Below, one piece after another: positions 46,509-57,018 of a stretch of DNA of 64,000 nt. The translations under genes were made by a program, and so were the position numbers. Location of the stretch: positions 62,001 through 126,000 of the forward strand of contig NZ_JAJQVM010000002.1 of the NCBI RefSeq assembly GCF_021234875.1, in the 5' to 3' direction. This stretch comes from Marinibactrum halimedae. GTDB lineage: Bacteria; Pseudomonadota; Gammaproteobacteria; Pseudomonadales; Cellvibrionaceae. The notes below the pieces were generated by a model, which ran no database searches, was not told where the DNA came from, and saw only the letters and a program-made list of their open reading frames with translations. How positions within the stretch are numbered: position 1 is the stretch's first letter; every line of letters starts with the position of its first letter.

Positions 46509-46898
46509 TTATTTAGGTGTGTTTTTGTTTACTACGACTTCACGCTTTACTTTTTTCACACCGGGGTGCGATTCAAGCTGAGCAATAGCGGCATCCACAT
46601 TAAAGCCTTTTCGCACTTTAAAGGTAGCTACTTTACGCTTTTTACCAGAAATGAGTTTCAACCCAAGCTCTTTGGCAATGCTTTTTGCGGTACCCTTTTC
46701 AGCCAATTTAACTTTCAGTAAACGGGTCTTTTTGTATTGACGCTCTTCAGTACCTGATGCGGCTTCATTCTCCAGCTGTTTGAATTCAGCGGTGGATTCT
46801 AGTTCACGAATCAACTCTTGATCTCGCAGTGTTTGAGCGTCTTGGGCTGCAACATTGAATGCGACCAAAGCGGTCATCATACAAACTAATTTTTTCAT
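46509..46898 (-). CDS. Secreted I9/fervidolysin-propeptide-like protein (putative in-trans protease chaperone/inhibitor)
   Basis: 129 residues with a signal peptide (MKKLVCMMTALVAFNVAA, then QDAQ). The C-terminal ~45 residues (KVATFKVRKGFNVDAAIAQL, then ESHPGVKKVKREVVV) resemble the subtilisin propeptide/inhibitor fold (I9 or fervidolysin-type prodomain), in which a residue-pair strand ends in a HPGVKKVK-like turn. The preceding gene, 15 bp away on the same strand, encodes an S8 protease that has no propeptide of its own. The most economical reading is a separate folding chaperone and inhibitor of that protease. A role is inferred from fold resemblance and position. Confidence 0.72.
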   Translation of the reverse strand: MKKLVCMMTALVAFNVAAQDAQTLRDQELIRELESTAEFKQLENEAASGTEERQYKKTRLLKVKLAEKGTAKSIAKELGLKLISGKKRKVATFKVRKGFNVDAAIAQLESHPGVKKVKREVVVNKNTPK

Positions 46899-46913
46899 GA
46901 GATATTCCCCTTA

Positions 46914-48935
46914 TTAATGGCCGTAGATACGAACAGACCAATCAACCAATTGACCCAGTGATGTATTGTTTGCAGTGCGTATTTCTTCGAACGGATCGCC
47001 ATCTGTATCATCACGTCGATAGCCGTAGAACACAAACTCACCAGAGTTAGTGTCTGTTACTTTTAGGGTCCAATTCCCTTGGGCGGCTTCACCATAAAAA
47101 GCATTACTTAACAATACAGTGTCGTTGAAGTCGGTTTGTGTTTCTAATGCATCTTGAAGATCTGACTCAACTGGAGTGCCTTGATCTAATACCAACATAC
47201 TGCGAGGTGTGACTACCATACTACTGGTTCCAGCAGGTGATATTAACTCAACGGCTAAATCCGCATCACGACCATGACGAATACTTAACTTCACTTGCAC
47301 AGCTTCTACGGTTAAGGCATCGGTTATTGTCAGGGATTGTGAAACACCTTCTGGCCCTTCTGGAATCGTCGCATCACTGCCAGTAAATTCCACAAAATCA
47401 GTGATTTGTAGTACTGGGAGTGGTTGGTAATCGTCGGACAACGCCATTTCAACTGCGGCGGTTGCATCGGCACGACCAAACCCATACCAGTTATGGAAAT
47501 CATACCCTGCTGCATTTTTTAACCAACCGGGTTCAGCGACGAACTCACCCGAGCCTGTTTCAACGGTGATTGGTTCGAAATTTTCACCCACTTTGGTGGC
47601 CGTTTTCGCCAAGATATCTTTTGCGTCACGCCAAGTTAAATTAGGGTTAGCATCGAACACCAAAGCAAAGACACCAGACGCGACGGGTGCGGCTGATGAG
47701 GTGCCATTGAATGTTGAAGTGTAGTTGCAATCTGGATTATCTGGGTGGGAGCTATCATTAAAGTCGGTGTCTTGCCCATTGCGTGCATAGCCAGAAGCAC
47801 AACCTTCAATGTCGGTGGTGACCATGGCCGGATTGGCATCGCCAAACTCACCGCCATGGGCAGAAATCCAAACCGAAGAGCCCACCGTGGAATAAGAAGA
47901 AATTAAGTCACCCGTTTTATTACCATTTTCATCTTCACTTTCTGCGGCGCTCAATGCAGAAATAGTGGTGTGATAAAAGCTCGCATTAGACGGTTCTGTC
48001 GCCGCAATTTGCGCAGGTAAGCTATTTACTTGAGTTTTATTGGAGTCGCGTGAATCCGCTGAAAAGATAAAATCAGGCACGTAGGTAGAGCTGGCTTGAC
48101 ATTGAGGATTCGATGGAACCCAGCTGCACCACCAAGGTAGAGAGCCAGAACTCGCACCTTCAATTTCAAACTTAAATACGCTTGCAACATTTCGTAAATA
48201 TCGGAAAGAATTACCTGCGGATTTGACAAAGACTATGCCTCGGCCATTGTTTGCGTCAGTAGTAACATCTGCAAGATGATTTTCTTCGGTAAGGTTATCG
48301 ATACTGTCGAAATTCACTGGCCAAATGGGTGAGAAGCCGTAGCTTTGATTAATAACGAGGGCATCATCGGTAACACCTTCACCACCATGAGTCTCTAACC
48401 AGCCTTCAGAACTTTGGTTTTCTAACCAGTTAAACCCCATTAGTTTGGCAAGAGGGGCAACACCGCGTCCGCCTTTCTCGTTAAATCCACGAGCGGCAAT
48501 TAACCCTGCTACAGAGGTGCCATGGTCACCACCTTCTTCAGAACTTGGAGGCGTAGGGTCCGTTGGGTCGGAAGCGCCATCAACGTAGTTACGTGAGCGA
48601 CCCGGTAAGATATTACCCTCAAAATCTTCATGATTAATAGCAAGTCCAGAATCCACAACGGCAACGTTTACTGATTCCCCAAGTACACGATAAGTAAAGT
48701 GAGCGCCAAAGGTGTTGACGTCGTTACCCTCATCGCCACCATTATCGGCTTCTGCACTTTGGCCTGTATTTTCTAGGTGCCACTGCATAAAGTAGAGTGG
48801 ATCACTATTCCTGTATTCTTCAGCATCTGAAAATAAATCAGCGTATTTTGGGGTTTCTTGTGCGTTTGCTAACGTTGCCATGCCCATAAGGCAGGCACTA
48901 ACAAGCGGCAAAAGTTTGCTGTTGTGTTTCATCAT
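46914..48935 (-). CDS. Secreted kexin-like S8 serine protease with P domain
   Basis: 673 residues. The ATG at 48935 has GAGG eight bases upstream. A signal peptide (ending ATLANA) leads into a short stretch and then the catalytic domain, with no propeptide. Catalytic residues are Asp95 (VAVVDSGLAINHEDF), His138 (GDHGTSVAGLIAA) and Ser413 (TFNGTSSAAPVASGV). An oxyanion Asn is visible in VKSAGNS. The C-terminal ~150 residues form a proprotein-convertase P domain (TIPEGPEGVSQSLTI; HGRDADLAVELISPAGT; YGEAAQGNWTLKVTD). Secreted kexin-like proteases cut after basic residues and may process other exported proteins. The I9-like protein is encoded directly downstream. Confidence 0.9.
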   Translation of the reverse strand: MMKHNSKLLPLVSACLMGMATLANAQETPKYADLFSDAEEYRNSDPLYFMQWHLENTGQSAEADNGGDEGNDVNTFGAHFTYRVLGESVNVAVVDSGLAINHEDFEGNILPGRSRNYVDGASDPTDPTPPSSEEGGDHGTSVAGLIAARGFNEKGGRGVAPLAKLMGFNWLENQSSEGWLETHGGEGVTDDALVINQSYGFSPIWPVNFDSIDNLTEENHLADVTTDANNGRGIVFVKSAGNSFRYLRNVASVFKFEIEGASSGSLPWWCSWVPSNPQCQASSTYVPDFIFSADSRDSNKTQVNSLPAQIAATEPSNASFYHTTISALSAAESEDENGNKTGDLISSYSTVGSSVWISAHGGEFGDANPAMVTTDIEGCASGYARNGQDTDFNDSSHPDNPDCNYTSTFNGTSSAAPVASGVFALVFDANPNLTWRDAKDILAKTATKVGENFEPITVETGSGEFVAEPGWLKNAAGYDFHNWYGFGRADATAAVEMALSDDYQPLPVLQITDFVEFTGSDATIPEGPEGVSQSLTITDALTVEAVQVKLSIRHGRDADLAVELISPAGTSSMVVTPRSMLVLDQGTPVESDLQDALETQTDFNDTVLLSNAFYGEAAQGNWTLKVTDTNSGEFVFYGYRRDDTDGDPFEEIRTANNTSLGQLVDWSVRIYGH

Positions 48936-49631
48936 GAGTAATACCTCGGTTACATACGAGTAACGAATTACTACGGTGGTAATTCGATTTTACATTGCAT
49001 CATCCGTCGTCAGATCGGATAACTTTATTTTCAAAGTGGACAAGTGGCTACTGGTGAGACACAAAAAGAAAAACCTATGGAACGCTTTCTTTTTGTACGA
49101 TTTACTGCGGAGTATTTAAATAAATCCTTTTAGTCATGCTCCTAACATCAAACCCTAAACCCAAATATTCACATATCTTTACTTTTTGTTTAAAACACAA
49201 TCGATGAAAAATGACATCATCGATGTGATTATTTTTTCGCTTTATTGGTGAATGACTATTCATTCACTGTTTTTGTATTTAGTTTGTTTGCATATGAAAC
49301 GTGCGTATGAAAATTTACCTCAAAAAAAACTCGTTTTTTTGAAGATAATTTTTTCTGTGAGAACGAAATCAAATTTAATTTGGTTAATGGCGGAGGGTTA
49401 AATTTGGGTTTTAATTACCCCCTCAGAATGCATAAGGAGTGCAGAGGGAGTAGATTAAAGGCGACATAGAGACCAAAAAATGGTCATAAAGGGATATATA
49501 TTCTTTAGAAGAAAAAATACTACGATCGCGCCCTGGAATAAAAATTGGTTATTTCTCTCAATATTCGATTAATTAATCTCCAATCTGTCTTCAATGAATA
49601 TCTAACTATGATCAACCTGCAATCAACCTGT
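48936..49631. other. AT-rich intergenic region
   Basis: Nearly 700 bp between the protease gene and the PepSY gene. The sequence is AT-rich with no tandem repeat, RNA or gene that I can support; an 18-codon frame near 49077 is too short to call. It must hold the promoter of the protease operon near 48960-49100. Confidence 0.4.
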
Positions 49632-51308
49632 TTATTGACCCACCCTTGTACATGCCTGGTCATTTTTTACTCTAGCACGCTTTAATCGATACCCTGCAAA
49701 GCCAAAAAACATCAACATCAAGAGAAAACCAACAATAGACAAATCTCTTCCCTCTCGGCCTAATAACGGTTTTAACATATTCCATTTATGAAGATATGAA
49801 AAACTCCAACGCTCACTTTTTTGAAACCCTTGCGCTTGCATGTGCTCAACCAAAATGCCCGTTGCAGGATCAATAAATAATTTTTCACCAACGTGGCTAC
49901 CTAGAACTTCCGCCCGCCAAACGGGTAACCGTTTATTTCTGAAATCATAATCTGGGCCAAACCGCGTCACCAAACTCAGGGCGACTTCGTCTGTTGGTGA
50001 CAACTCAAGGTAACGTCTGGCTTTATCTTCAACAATCTCTTTGTCGGTAACAGCAACATTTTCACCGGTTAAATAATCAAAAAATATCGCACTCTGCTCT
50101 AAGCTCTTTCCCTCAAATCGTTGCTGCCGTCTTTGATGATCACTCAAATTTGTTTCGGGGTTATCGGGCGCGATACTGACTCGTAACAACCAGCGCGAAT
50201 CATAAGCCACCAGCGAAATATTATTTAAGCGTTTGGATGCTAAAAGTGCATTTTCTATAACAGGCTCAAGTTGAGCATTTGTATTAATAGAGTCAGGCGA
50301 CAATGCCGTCCACCCAACGGGTTGATTTAAGCGAAGGCCAGCTGGCGGTTCTGCGTATTCCATTTGCAGTAAATGAAACAGCGCACTCCCCAAAAAACCC
50401 AAGAGGGGAAGGCATACATACCAAGCCATTTTACGATGATAACGCTGAAAGGCATCCTTGTAGACTTTACGTTTTATAGTGATCATCATTACTATTCCGC
50501 TTATACAAGCCGCCAATAAGCTCAACAGCAGAATGGTGATAATACCTACTCGCAACAATGGCAATTCATCTAACCAACTCCAAGTATGAAAAACTCTAAA
50601 AAAAGTTTGTAAGGCGGTTTTCCAACGATTATTAATGGCGGCCAAGGCATTGGTTTCGGTATGAACGTAAACCGTTAATTGATCAGCACGTTCAAACTCC
50701 ACCTTATAGACGGGCAATAATCGATTCACCCACGGATAATCTGGCGTAAACTCGTTGATAAAGGTAACGTTTTTTATTGGACTTTGCTCTTGCGTATAAT
50801 ATCGTGCTAGCCATTGCGCATGATATTCGTCGTAATTGGGAGGTAATGTATTTGTATGAAACGCTTTTTTTTCATCAGTGCTATCGAGTGAAAAATAATG
50901 GCGAGGGTGGTTATGCTCCGTTGTCAATTGCAGTACGACCCTGTCGTGGGAAGGTAATACTTTAGCTTGTATTAAAGAGGTTAACGGTATGTCTGATGCG
51001 AGAGTTGAATCTTCTATGACCGCTTGAGAAAGTATCGTGCTCACCTTTTGCAAATGACGAGATGTCAATTCATGCCCTTGCACCCCAGAAGCTTGCGCTT
51101 CTAGAATTTTAGGCGGAAAGGCTTTTTTTGCCTGTGGCCCGGTCCAAACCATGAGAGGGTGAGCCAACGCAGAAAGCACAAACATCACTAATGATAAAAG
51201 CGAAACCCAAACCAACATACGATGAACATTAAAAGCCGTTCGAATTGTCGTTGATTTTTTTAATGTTAAAGCTTCTTTAATTGCAATGAATGCCGTCAGA
51301 TTACTCAT
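49632..51308 (-). CDS. PepSY-associated membrane protein (iron-uptake linked)
   Basis: 558 residues with four membrane segments: MLVWVSLLSLVMFVLSALAH near the N terminus, IITILLLSLLAACISGIVMM in the middle, WYVCLPLLGFLGSALFHLL, and LSIVGFLLMLMFFGFAGYRL near the C terminus. The regions between them carry PepSY-type beta segments (YFDYLTGENVAVTDKEIV; FIDPATGILVEHM). Such PepSY_TM proteins sit in the inner membrane and are often linked to ferric reductase activity in siderophore systems. It is 75 bp downstream of the TonB-dependent receptor gene on the same strand. GATAAT-like hexamers just upstream (51310-51350) could be part of a Fur site, but this is weak. Confidence 0.8.
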   Translation of the reverse strand: MSNLTAFIAIKEALTLKKSTTIRTAFNVHRMLVWVSLLSLVMFVLSALAHPLMVWTGPQAKKAFPPKILEAQASGVQGHELTSRHLQKVSTILSQAVIEDSTLASDIPLTSLIQAKVLPSHDRVVLQLTTEHNHPRHYFSLDSTDEKKAFHTNTLPPNYDEYHAQWLARYYTQEQSPIKNVTFINEFTPDYPWVNRLLPVYKVEFERADQLTVYVHTETNALAAINNRWKTALQTFFRVFHTWSWLDELPLLRVGIITILLLSLLAACISGIVMMITIKRKVYKDAFQRYHRKMAWYVCLPLLGFLGSALFHLLQMEYAEPPAGLRLNQPVGWTALSPDSINTNAQLEPVIENALLASKRLNNISLVAYDSRWLLRVSIAPDNPETNLSDHQRRQQRFEGKSLEQSAIFFDYLTGENVAVTDKEIVEDKARRYLELSPTDEVALSLVTRFGPDYDFRNKRLPVWRAEVLGSHVGEKLFIDPATGILVEHMQAQGFQKSERWSFSYLHKWNMLKPLLGREGRDLSIVGFLLMLMFFGFAGYRLKRARVKNDQACTRVGQ

Positions 51309-51383
51309 CTATGAATACCATTATTATCTGTATTATCTATTATTCTCTGCATGAGAGTGCAAGGGTGTTGAAAAGCTGTTAAA

Positions 51384-53579
51384 TCAAAAAGTGTAGCGAA
51401 AACCACCAAAAACGGCGCGAGGCATACCGGGACGATAACTGATGTCTGGGTCACCTACTTGATTAGAGGTGTAGGTGGAATACAATTTGTCGGTTAAATT
51501 TTGCACCCGCCCATAGATTTCAAATCGATCATTTAAGGCATATTTTGCTCTAACGTTATAAAGCCCATGCCCACCATATTTCTGTGTATTGGTTTCATCT
51601 GTGTAGTATTCCCCCAAATGCTCCCACTCCAACTCTACCCGCACCCCCGGTAATGCTTTGGGGTGATACGCCAATGAAACATTCCCTATTGTTTCTGGCG
51701 CTTTACCAACATCATTGCCACTGACGGTAATATTTTGTGGTGGGAAACAACAGACATAAGAAAAATCACGGTATATTTGACGGGTTTTGGTAAACGCCAC
51801 AGCCAATGCAAGAGATTCTGTAATATTGCCTTTCAATAAAACTTCAATACCCTCATGACGTGTTTCTCCGGCATTAAATCGATTTCTTTCAAAGCCATTC
51901 ACAACACTGATTAAATCATCGGAAATATCCATACGATAAAGAGCTAATTCATAAAACCATTTTTGTGTTAATGCCCCTCTCATTCCCACTTCATAGCTTT
52001 TCGCAGAAATAGGTTCCAGCTCATTGGAATTATTCGTGGTGCCTGAACGGAATAATGTTCCAACCGAAGGAATAGAAAAGGCTTCTCGATAATTTGCATA
52101 AACAGAGTGCTCATTCAGCCATTGATACACCAATCCTAATTTAGGACTAATTGCATCAAAGGAAGCCGTTTCATCCTGTGGGCGAAAATGCGTTACTGGC
52201 CGGCCTAACTGAGGGATAAAAATTCGATTAGGCACCGTTTCGTCTACGTTGTTTTGATACTCAATGCGAAAATGATCGTATCGAATACCCGCTTGTAAAA
52301 TAAGCTGCTCTGTTAATTCTGCTTCAATTTGAAGGTAGGGGGATAAAGACGTTTGCTTGGCAGTGTAATCATAATTTTTATGATCTAAACGGGAGAACCC
52401 ACTAAAAACCGTGCCATCCGTTTCGTAACTCACCGCGAATTCTTCATACTCAGAGGGCGTATAGTCAACATCTACACCCATAATCCATTGGAGGTGTTCA
52501 TGGCTATCGATACGATACTTCCCTAACATCCCATAAGACTGAAACGTATTTTTCCTTTCATTAGGGTCATAATTCACCATCCATGATGGCGACATAGAGA
52601 GTTCATTATTACGATAATAAGGCGTCAACGTGAATAATGTATTTTCTGAATTTTTCCATGAAAACTCTGAAGAGAGTCTTAATGCTTTTACTTCTCGAAA
52701 TGCGCTATCCCCTTGGAACCCATTTCGTTCTGTATTCTCTCGATAATCCTCTTCTTCTAAACTGGAAATACCGCTTTGATCCACCTCGGTGTAAGAAAAT
52801 AAACTTTTTACCCGAAAGCCCTCATTCCCACTGACATCCCAACGCCCTGTGAGAGATTCCCTTGTGTATTCAGCGTGATCACGAAAACCATCGTTGTCTG
52901 TGGTATTGAAATTAACATGGATACCGTGTGTGAGTGCGCCGATATCTTGAGTGGTGCCTACCGACAATAACCCTCGTTGCCAACCGTAACTGCCTGCCTC
53001 AAGATTAACTTTCGTTTCCGTCTGCTGTGGTGGCTTTTTACTCACAGAGTTAATAATTCCACCAATGGCATCACTGCCATATAAAGCGGAACCAGGCCCT
53101 TTCGTCACTTCCAATTGCCCACTTTGAGGAATATTCACTTCATATAAAGCATTATGATTAAAAAAACCCGTGGGGCGCACAGGAACACCGTCTTCAAGAT
53201 ATAAATATACCCCTCTGGTGGTAATGGGTTGCCGAATTGCCGTCATGTGCCCTTCCCCTCCTAAATTATTCACATGCACACCAGCGGCACGATTTAAAAT
53301 TTCACTCGGGTGCGAAGGGGATACGGCTTGTATATCCGATTCATTAAACGCCTGAACAGATTCTGGGATATCCATTTTACGCTTTTCTTCACGCGTCGCG
53401 GTCACAATCACGGTTTCAAGTTCCGATATACCTGAGTGGGCTAAGTGAATATTATTTTGACGAATTCCTTCTTCATTTATCTCAACCGTCGCCTGTTCAC
53501 TGTCAGATGCCTGTACTCCCAAAGGAAAAATAAAAGACATAGAAGCCAAAAAAAGGGATACAGACAATTGATTGCTCAT
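51384..53579 (-). CDS. TonB-dependent outer-membrane receptor
   Basis: 731 residues from the ATG at 53579 (MSNQLSVSLFLASMSFIFPL); a TTG two codons upstream is unlikely. After the signal peptide comes a TonB box (ETVIVTATREEKRKMDIPES), a plug domain (PSEILNRAAGVHVNNLGG; GPGSALYGSDAIGGIINS) and a 22-strand-type barrel ending in the canonical C-terminal aromatic (FGGFRYTF). It resembles CirA/FepA/BtuB-like receptors for siderophores, haem or cobalamin; the ligand cannot be chosen from sequence. The adjacent PepSY membrane protein favours an iron substrate. Transport is energised by TonB-ExbBD, not encoded here. Confidence 0.93.
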   Translation of the reverse strand: MSNQLSVSLFLASMSFIFPLGVQASDSEQATVEINEEGIRQNNIHLAHSGISELETVIVTATREEKRKMDIPESVQAFNESDIQAVSPSHPSEILNRAAGVHVNNLGGEGHMTAIRQPITTRGVYLYLEDGVPVRPTGFFNHNALYEVNIPQSGQLEVTKGPGSALYGSDAIGGIINSVSKKPPQQTETKVNLEAGSYGWQRGLLSVGTTQDIGALTHGIHVNFNTTDNDGFRDHAEYTRESLTGRWDVSGNEGFRVKSLFSYTEVDQSGISSLEEEDYRENTERNGFQGDSAFREVKALRLSSEFSWKNSENTLFTLTPYYRNNELSMSPSWMVNYDPNERKNTFQSYGMLGKYRIDSHEHLQWIMGVDVDYTPSEYEEFAVSYETDGTVFSGFSRLDHKNYDYTAKQTSLSPYLQIEAELTEQLILQAGIRYDHFRIEYQNNVDETVPNRIFIPQLGRPVTHFRPQDETASFDAISPKLGLVYQWLNEHSVYANYREAFSIPSVGTLFRSGTTNNSNELEPISAKSYEVGMRGALTQKWFYELALYRMDISDDLISVVNGFERNRFNAGETRHEGIEVLLKGNITESLALAVAFTKTRQIYRDFSYVCCFPPQNITVSGNDVGKAPETIGNVSLAYHPKALPGVRVELEWEHLGEYYTDETNTQKYGGHGLYNVRAKYALNDRFEIYGRVQNLTDKLYSTYTSNQVGDPDISYRPGMPRAVFGGFRYTF

Positions 53580-53815
53580 AAACAATACTCAAGTAAGAAA
53601 AATGTTTTAATTAATATTAATTGTATCGCTATCGGTTTTTTCCTTATATGAGTCAAAGTGTCACACCCCTCATGCAGAGTGCCTTCTACAAAGAGCCTCT
53701 ATAAAAGCGCTTCTAATAAAGAAGAAAGCACTGATCCACCTCTTCCTCCCCTTGCGTATCCGTAGGCTATGATAAATATTGGTATTGTCGACACACTTGA
53801 GGAGTCGATTTCATA

Positions 53816-54790
53816 ATGACACTAGAACCTAAAATCCCTGTCGGCATCAGTGCCTGCGTTTTGGGCCAAGAAGTTCGCTACAACGGTGGCCATAAGCGTT
53901 CACGCTACTGCACGGATGTACTCAGTGATGTGTTCGATTATCGGCCCTATTGTCCAGAAGTCGCGATTGGGTTGGGTATTCCTCGGCCCACTATTCGTCT
54001 GGTCGGTGACCCACAGCGCCCAAGAGTAGTCGGCAGTGAAGACGACTCATTGGACGTCACCGATAAAATTTACGCTTACAGCGAAGATACCTCGAAAAAA
54101 CTCAGCGATTTATGCGGGTATATTTTTATTAAAAACTCCCCCAGTTGTGGAGCCTTTAAAGTAAAGGTGTACAACGATGACAAAACCAGTAACAGCTATG
54201 GCTACCCGCAACAAGAACCGGGCACCGGTGTCTTTGCGCATCATGTAATGAAAAACAACCCTCTTTTACCCGTAGAAGAAGAGGGGCGCTTAAATGATCC
54301 TCCTTTACGGGAAAACTTCATTTTGCGCGTGTTTGCGTTGTACCACTGGAAGCACGAAGTCGAGAATCAACTATCTGCAAAAACCTTGGTGGACTTTCAT
54401 AGCCGCTATAAATACACCTTAATGGCACAATCTCAGAAGGCATACCGCTCTTTAGGGCAATTGGTGGCAAACCATGAAAAGCGCCCGGTAGAAGACGTCG
54501 CTGACGATTATATCCATCAGTTTATGACGGCAATGCAAAAACCCGCCTCTCGTAAAAATCACTGTAATACCCTTTATCACATTCTGGGGTATTTAAAACG
54601 TACGGTAGAAAGCGAAATTCGCCACGACCTTATTGATGTGATTGATCAATACCGTCTCGGTAGTGTGCACCTTGCCGTGCCAGTGACAATGCTGAAACAC
54701 TATGTGAATCGATACGGTAATGATTACATTCGTCATCAAGCCTACTTAGACCCCTACCCACTCGAACTTGGGTTACGTAACCAGATTTAA
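53816..54790 (+). CDS. DUF523-DUF1722 (YbgA-like) protein
   Basis: 324 residues, two domains. The N-terminal DUF523 part reads PVGISACVLGQEVRYNGGHK and includes YCPEVAIGLGIPRP and KNSPSCGAFKVKVY, with conserved Cys that suggest a metal site. The C-terminal DUF1722/YbgA part reads VDFHSRYKYTLMAQSQKAYR. This fused pair is frequently found next to photolyase genes, as here: the phrB start lies just 17 bp past its stop. The biochemical role is unknown; a link to DNA photorepair is inferred from that recurrent neighbourhood. Confidence 0.9.
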   Translation: MTLEPKIPVGISACVLGQEVRYNGGHKRSRYCTDVLSDVFDYRPYCPEVAIGLGIPRPTIRLVGDPQRPRVVGSEDDSLDVTDKIYAYSEDTSKKLSDLCGYIFIKNSPSCGAFKVKVYNDDKTSNSYGYPQQEPGTGVFAHHVMKNNPLLPVEEEGRLNDPPLRENFILRVFALYHWKHEVENQLSAKTLVDFHSRYKYTLMAQSQKAYRSLGQLVANHEKRPVEDVADDYIHQFMTAMQKPASRKNHCNTLYHILGYLKRTVESEIRHDLIDVIDQYRLGSVHLAVPVTMLKHYVNRYGNDYIRHQAYLDPYPLELGLRNQI

Positions 54791-54806
54791 TCTACTTCGC
54801 CCCTCT

Positions 54807-56345
54807 ATGACTGAACGCCAAATTCTTGAGCAACACGCTCAACAACACCTTGTTTGGTTGCGCAATGACTTACGCACCCAAGACAACCCCGCACTGTACG
54901 AAGCCTCTCAACAAGGCCATGTCATTGCCGTGTTTGTGATTACCCATAAGCAATGGGAAAGTCACCATGACAGTCACACCAAACTGTCGTTGATCTATCA
55001 ACGATTGAAGGTACTTCAAGAGGAATTAGGTTCGCTTGGTATCCCATTGAAAGTGATTGAGGCAAAACAGTATTCCCATATCCCACAAGCGCTATTGGAA
55101 TTGGGAAAATCGTTGAGCATCTCTGGGCTTTGGTTTAATAACGAATACCCACTGAATGAGTCTCGCAGGGATAGGGCTGTTGAAAAACACTTTGTTGCTG
55201 AAGGGTTATCCGTACATCGCTTTCACGGTGATGTGATTTTTCCACCCGGCAGTGTGCTTACTGGCCAAAACGAGATGTTTCAAGTCTTCACGCCATTTGC
55301 CCGGCGCTGGCGGCAGCTTTTCCGACAAGGTTTCAGCAAACACGGTTTATCACCGTACCCCAAACCCAAGCGACAAAAGTCAGATATTCTTCTCAATAAC
55401 ATTCCCCACGATGATATCCCTCCTTTTGGAGAGCCACTGAAAGAATCGCAAGGAAGGTCTCATGAAAAGTCACATGATGAGTCATATCGACAGTCGTATC
55501 GAGACGACCTCTGGCCCGCCAATAGCCAGGCTATTCACCGCAAACTGACCGCGTTTGCCCAAAAGCGACTCGAACGATACGGCGAAGATCGTGATATGCC
55601 CTCACTCCCCGGCACCAGCACACTGTCTCCTTATTTGACGATTGGTGCTCTGGGGATTCGAGAATGCCTGGCGGCTGCCGAAAAAAGCGCAGCCAAACAA
55701 CCTGGCTCAAATACCACATTATTAGACGAGTGGTTAGACTGCACCTGGGTTACAGAACTGATTTGGCGAGAATTTTATCGACACATTATGGCGGCCCACC
55801 CCAAAATAAGTTGGGGAAAATGCTTTCGCCCGGCGGGTGATAATGTCCGTTGGGACGATAACGAGAAGGCTTTTCAAGCATGGTGCGAAGGTAATACTGG
55901 CTTTCCTATTGTGGATGCCGGTATGCGTCAGTTAAAACAGACGGGCTGGATGCACAATCGCGTTCGCATGATTACCGCCGCCTTTCTTGCCAAACTCACC
56001 TTAGTAGACTGGCACAAAGGTGAGGCGTTTTTTATGCAGCATTTGATCGATGGGGATTTCGCCAGTAACAATGGCGGTTGGCAATGGTCAGCATCGGTCG
56101 GAGCGGACGCCGCCCCGTATTTTCGGATCTTCAACCCCTACCGGCAAGCCGAACGCTTTGACCCAGAAGGGGAATACGTGCGCCGTTTTGTGCCAGAACT
56201 ACAATCCCTCCCGGCGAAACAAATACACAAACCCTCCCTGGAGCAATGCCGCCAACTGGGTTACCCAGACCCCATCATTGATTACAGCCAAGCACGCAAA
56301 AGAGCATTGGCTGTGTTAGAGGCCGCCTTTAAGCACGGGCAGTAA
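54807..56345 (+). CDS. phrB: Deoxyribodipyrimidine photolyase
   Basis: 512 residues from the ATG at 54807 ([20 protein letters not shown]); the in-frame TTG at 54768 overlaps the upstream gene and is less likely. The N-terminal Rossmann-like antenna domain starts [20 protein letters not shown]. The FAD domain shows [31 protein letters not shown], the [20 protein letters not shown] motif and [20 protein letters not shown]. These are the signatures of class I CPD photolyases, which split cyclobutane pyrimidine dimers using blue light. It is cotranscribed with the YbgA-like gene. Its 3' end overlaps the convergent rpiA gene by 17 bp. Confidence 0.95.
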   Translation: MTERQILEQHAQQHLVWLRNDLRTQDNPALYEASQQGHVIAVFVITHKQWESHHDSHTKLSLIYQRLKVLQEELGSLGIPLKVIEAKQYSHIPQALLELGKSLSISGLWFNNEYPLNESRRDRAVEKHFVAEGLSVHRFHGDVIFPPGSVLTGQNEMFQVFTPFARRWRQLFRQGFSKHGLSPYPKPKRQKSDILLNNIPHDDIPPFGEPLKESQGRSHEKSHDESYRQSYRDDLWPANSQAIHRKLTAFAQKRLERYGEDRDMPSLPGTSTLSPYLTIGALGIRECLAAAEKSAAKQPGSNTTLLDEWLDCTWVTELIWREFYRHIMAAHPKISWGKCFRPAGDNVRWDDNEKAFQAWCEGNTGFPIVDAGMRQLKQTGWMHNRVRMITAAFLAKLTLVDWHKGEAFFMQHLIDGDFASNNGGWQWSASVGADAAPYFRIFNPYRQAERFDPEGEYVRRFVPELQSLPAKQIHKPSLEQCRQLGYPDPIIDYSQARKRALAVLEAAFKHGQ

Positions 56346-57018
56346 AGGTTTTTACGCCGTTTTCAGTGCCTAACAGCAAGACATCCGCCGGGCGGTCAGC
56401 GAATAAGCCATTGGTGACAACACCCACAATGCCATTAATGGCACGTTCCAAACTTTTGGGGTTGTGGATATGCAAACCATGGACATCCAAAATATGATTG
56501 CCGTTATCCGTCACAACCCCATCACGATAAACTGGGTCTCCGCCAAGCTTCACCAACTCACGGGCAACGTGGGCACGAGCCATTGGGATCACTTCCACAG
56601 GAAGAGGAAACGCACCCAATGTATCAACCCATTTACTCTCATCCGCAATGCAGACAAATTCATCTGCCACAGCCGTAATGATTTTTTCACGGGTTAATGC
56701 CGCACCACCGCCCTTAATTAATTCCAACTGAGCATTGGTTTCATCAGCCCCATCCACATACACCGCAACATTATCCACCGCATTCAGGTCATACACACTG
56801 ATACCATGACCTTTCAACTGCTCGGCTGAAGCCTCAGAACTGGCAACAGTGCCATCAAATAACCCTTTTAAAGGAGCCAATAAATCGATAAAAAACGCTG
56901 CAGTTGAGCCAGTGCCGATACCCACAATGGTATCTGGCTCTAACTTTGGCTTAATGTAATCGATGGCGGCCTGAGCTACGGCCAATTTCAAGCGATCTTG
57001 CGGGGACAGGTCTGACAT
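56329..57018 (-). CDS. rpiA: Ribose-5-phosphate isomerase A
   Basis: 229 residues, close to the E. coli 219. It interconverts ribose 5-phosphate and ribulose 5-phosphate in the pentose phosphate pathway. Motifs visible: [16 protein letters not shown] (phosphate loop), [20 protein letters not shown] with the catalytic Asp and Glu positions, and [20 protein letters not shown]. The C terminus is [11 protein letters not shown]. The gene converges on and overlaps phrB by 17 bp and is divergent from ilvA, the same neighbourhood that serA shares in relatives. Confidence 0.96.
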   Translation of the reverse strand: MSDLSPQDRLKLAVAQAAIDYIKPKLEPDTIVGIGTGSTAAFFIDLLAPLKGLFDGTVASSEASAEQLKGHGISVYDLNAVDNVAVYVDGADETNAQLELIKGGGAALTREKIITAVADEFVCIADESKWVDTLGAFPLPVEVIPMARAHVARELVKLGGDPVYRDGVVTDNGNHILDVHGLHIHNPKSLERAINGIVGVVTNGLFADRPADVLLLGTENGVKTFTARA

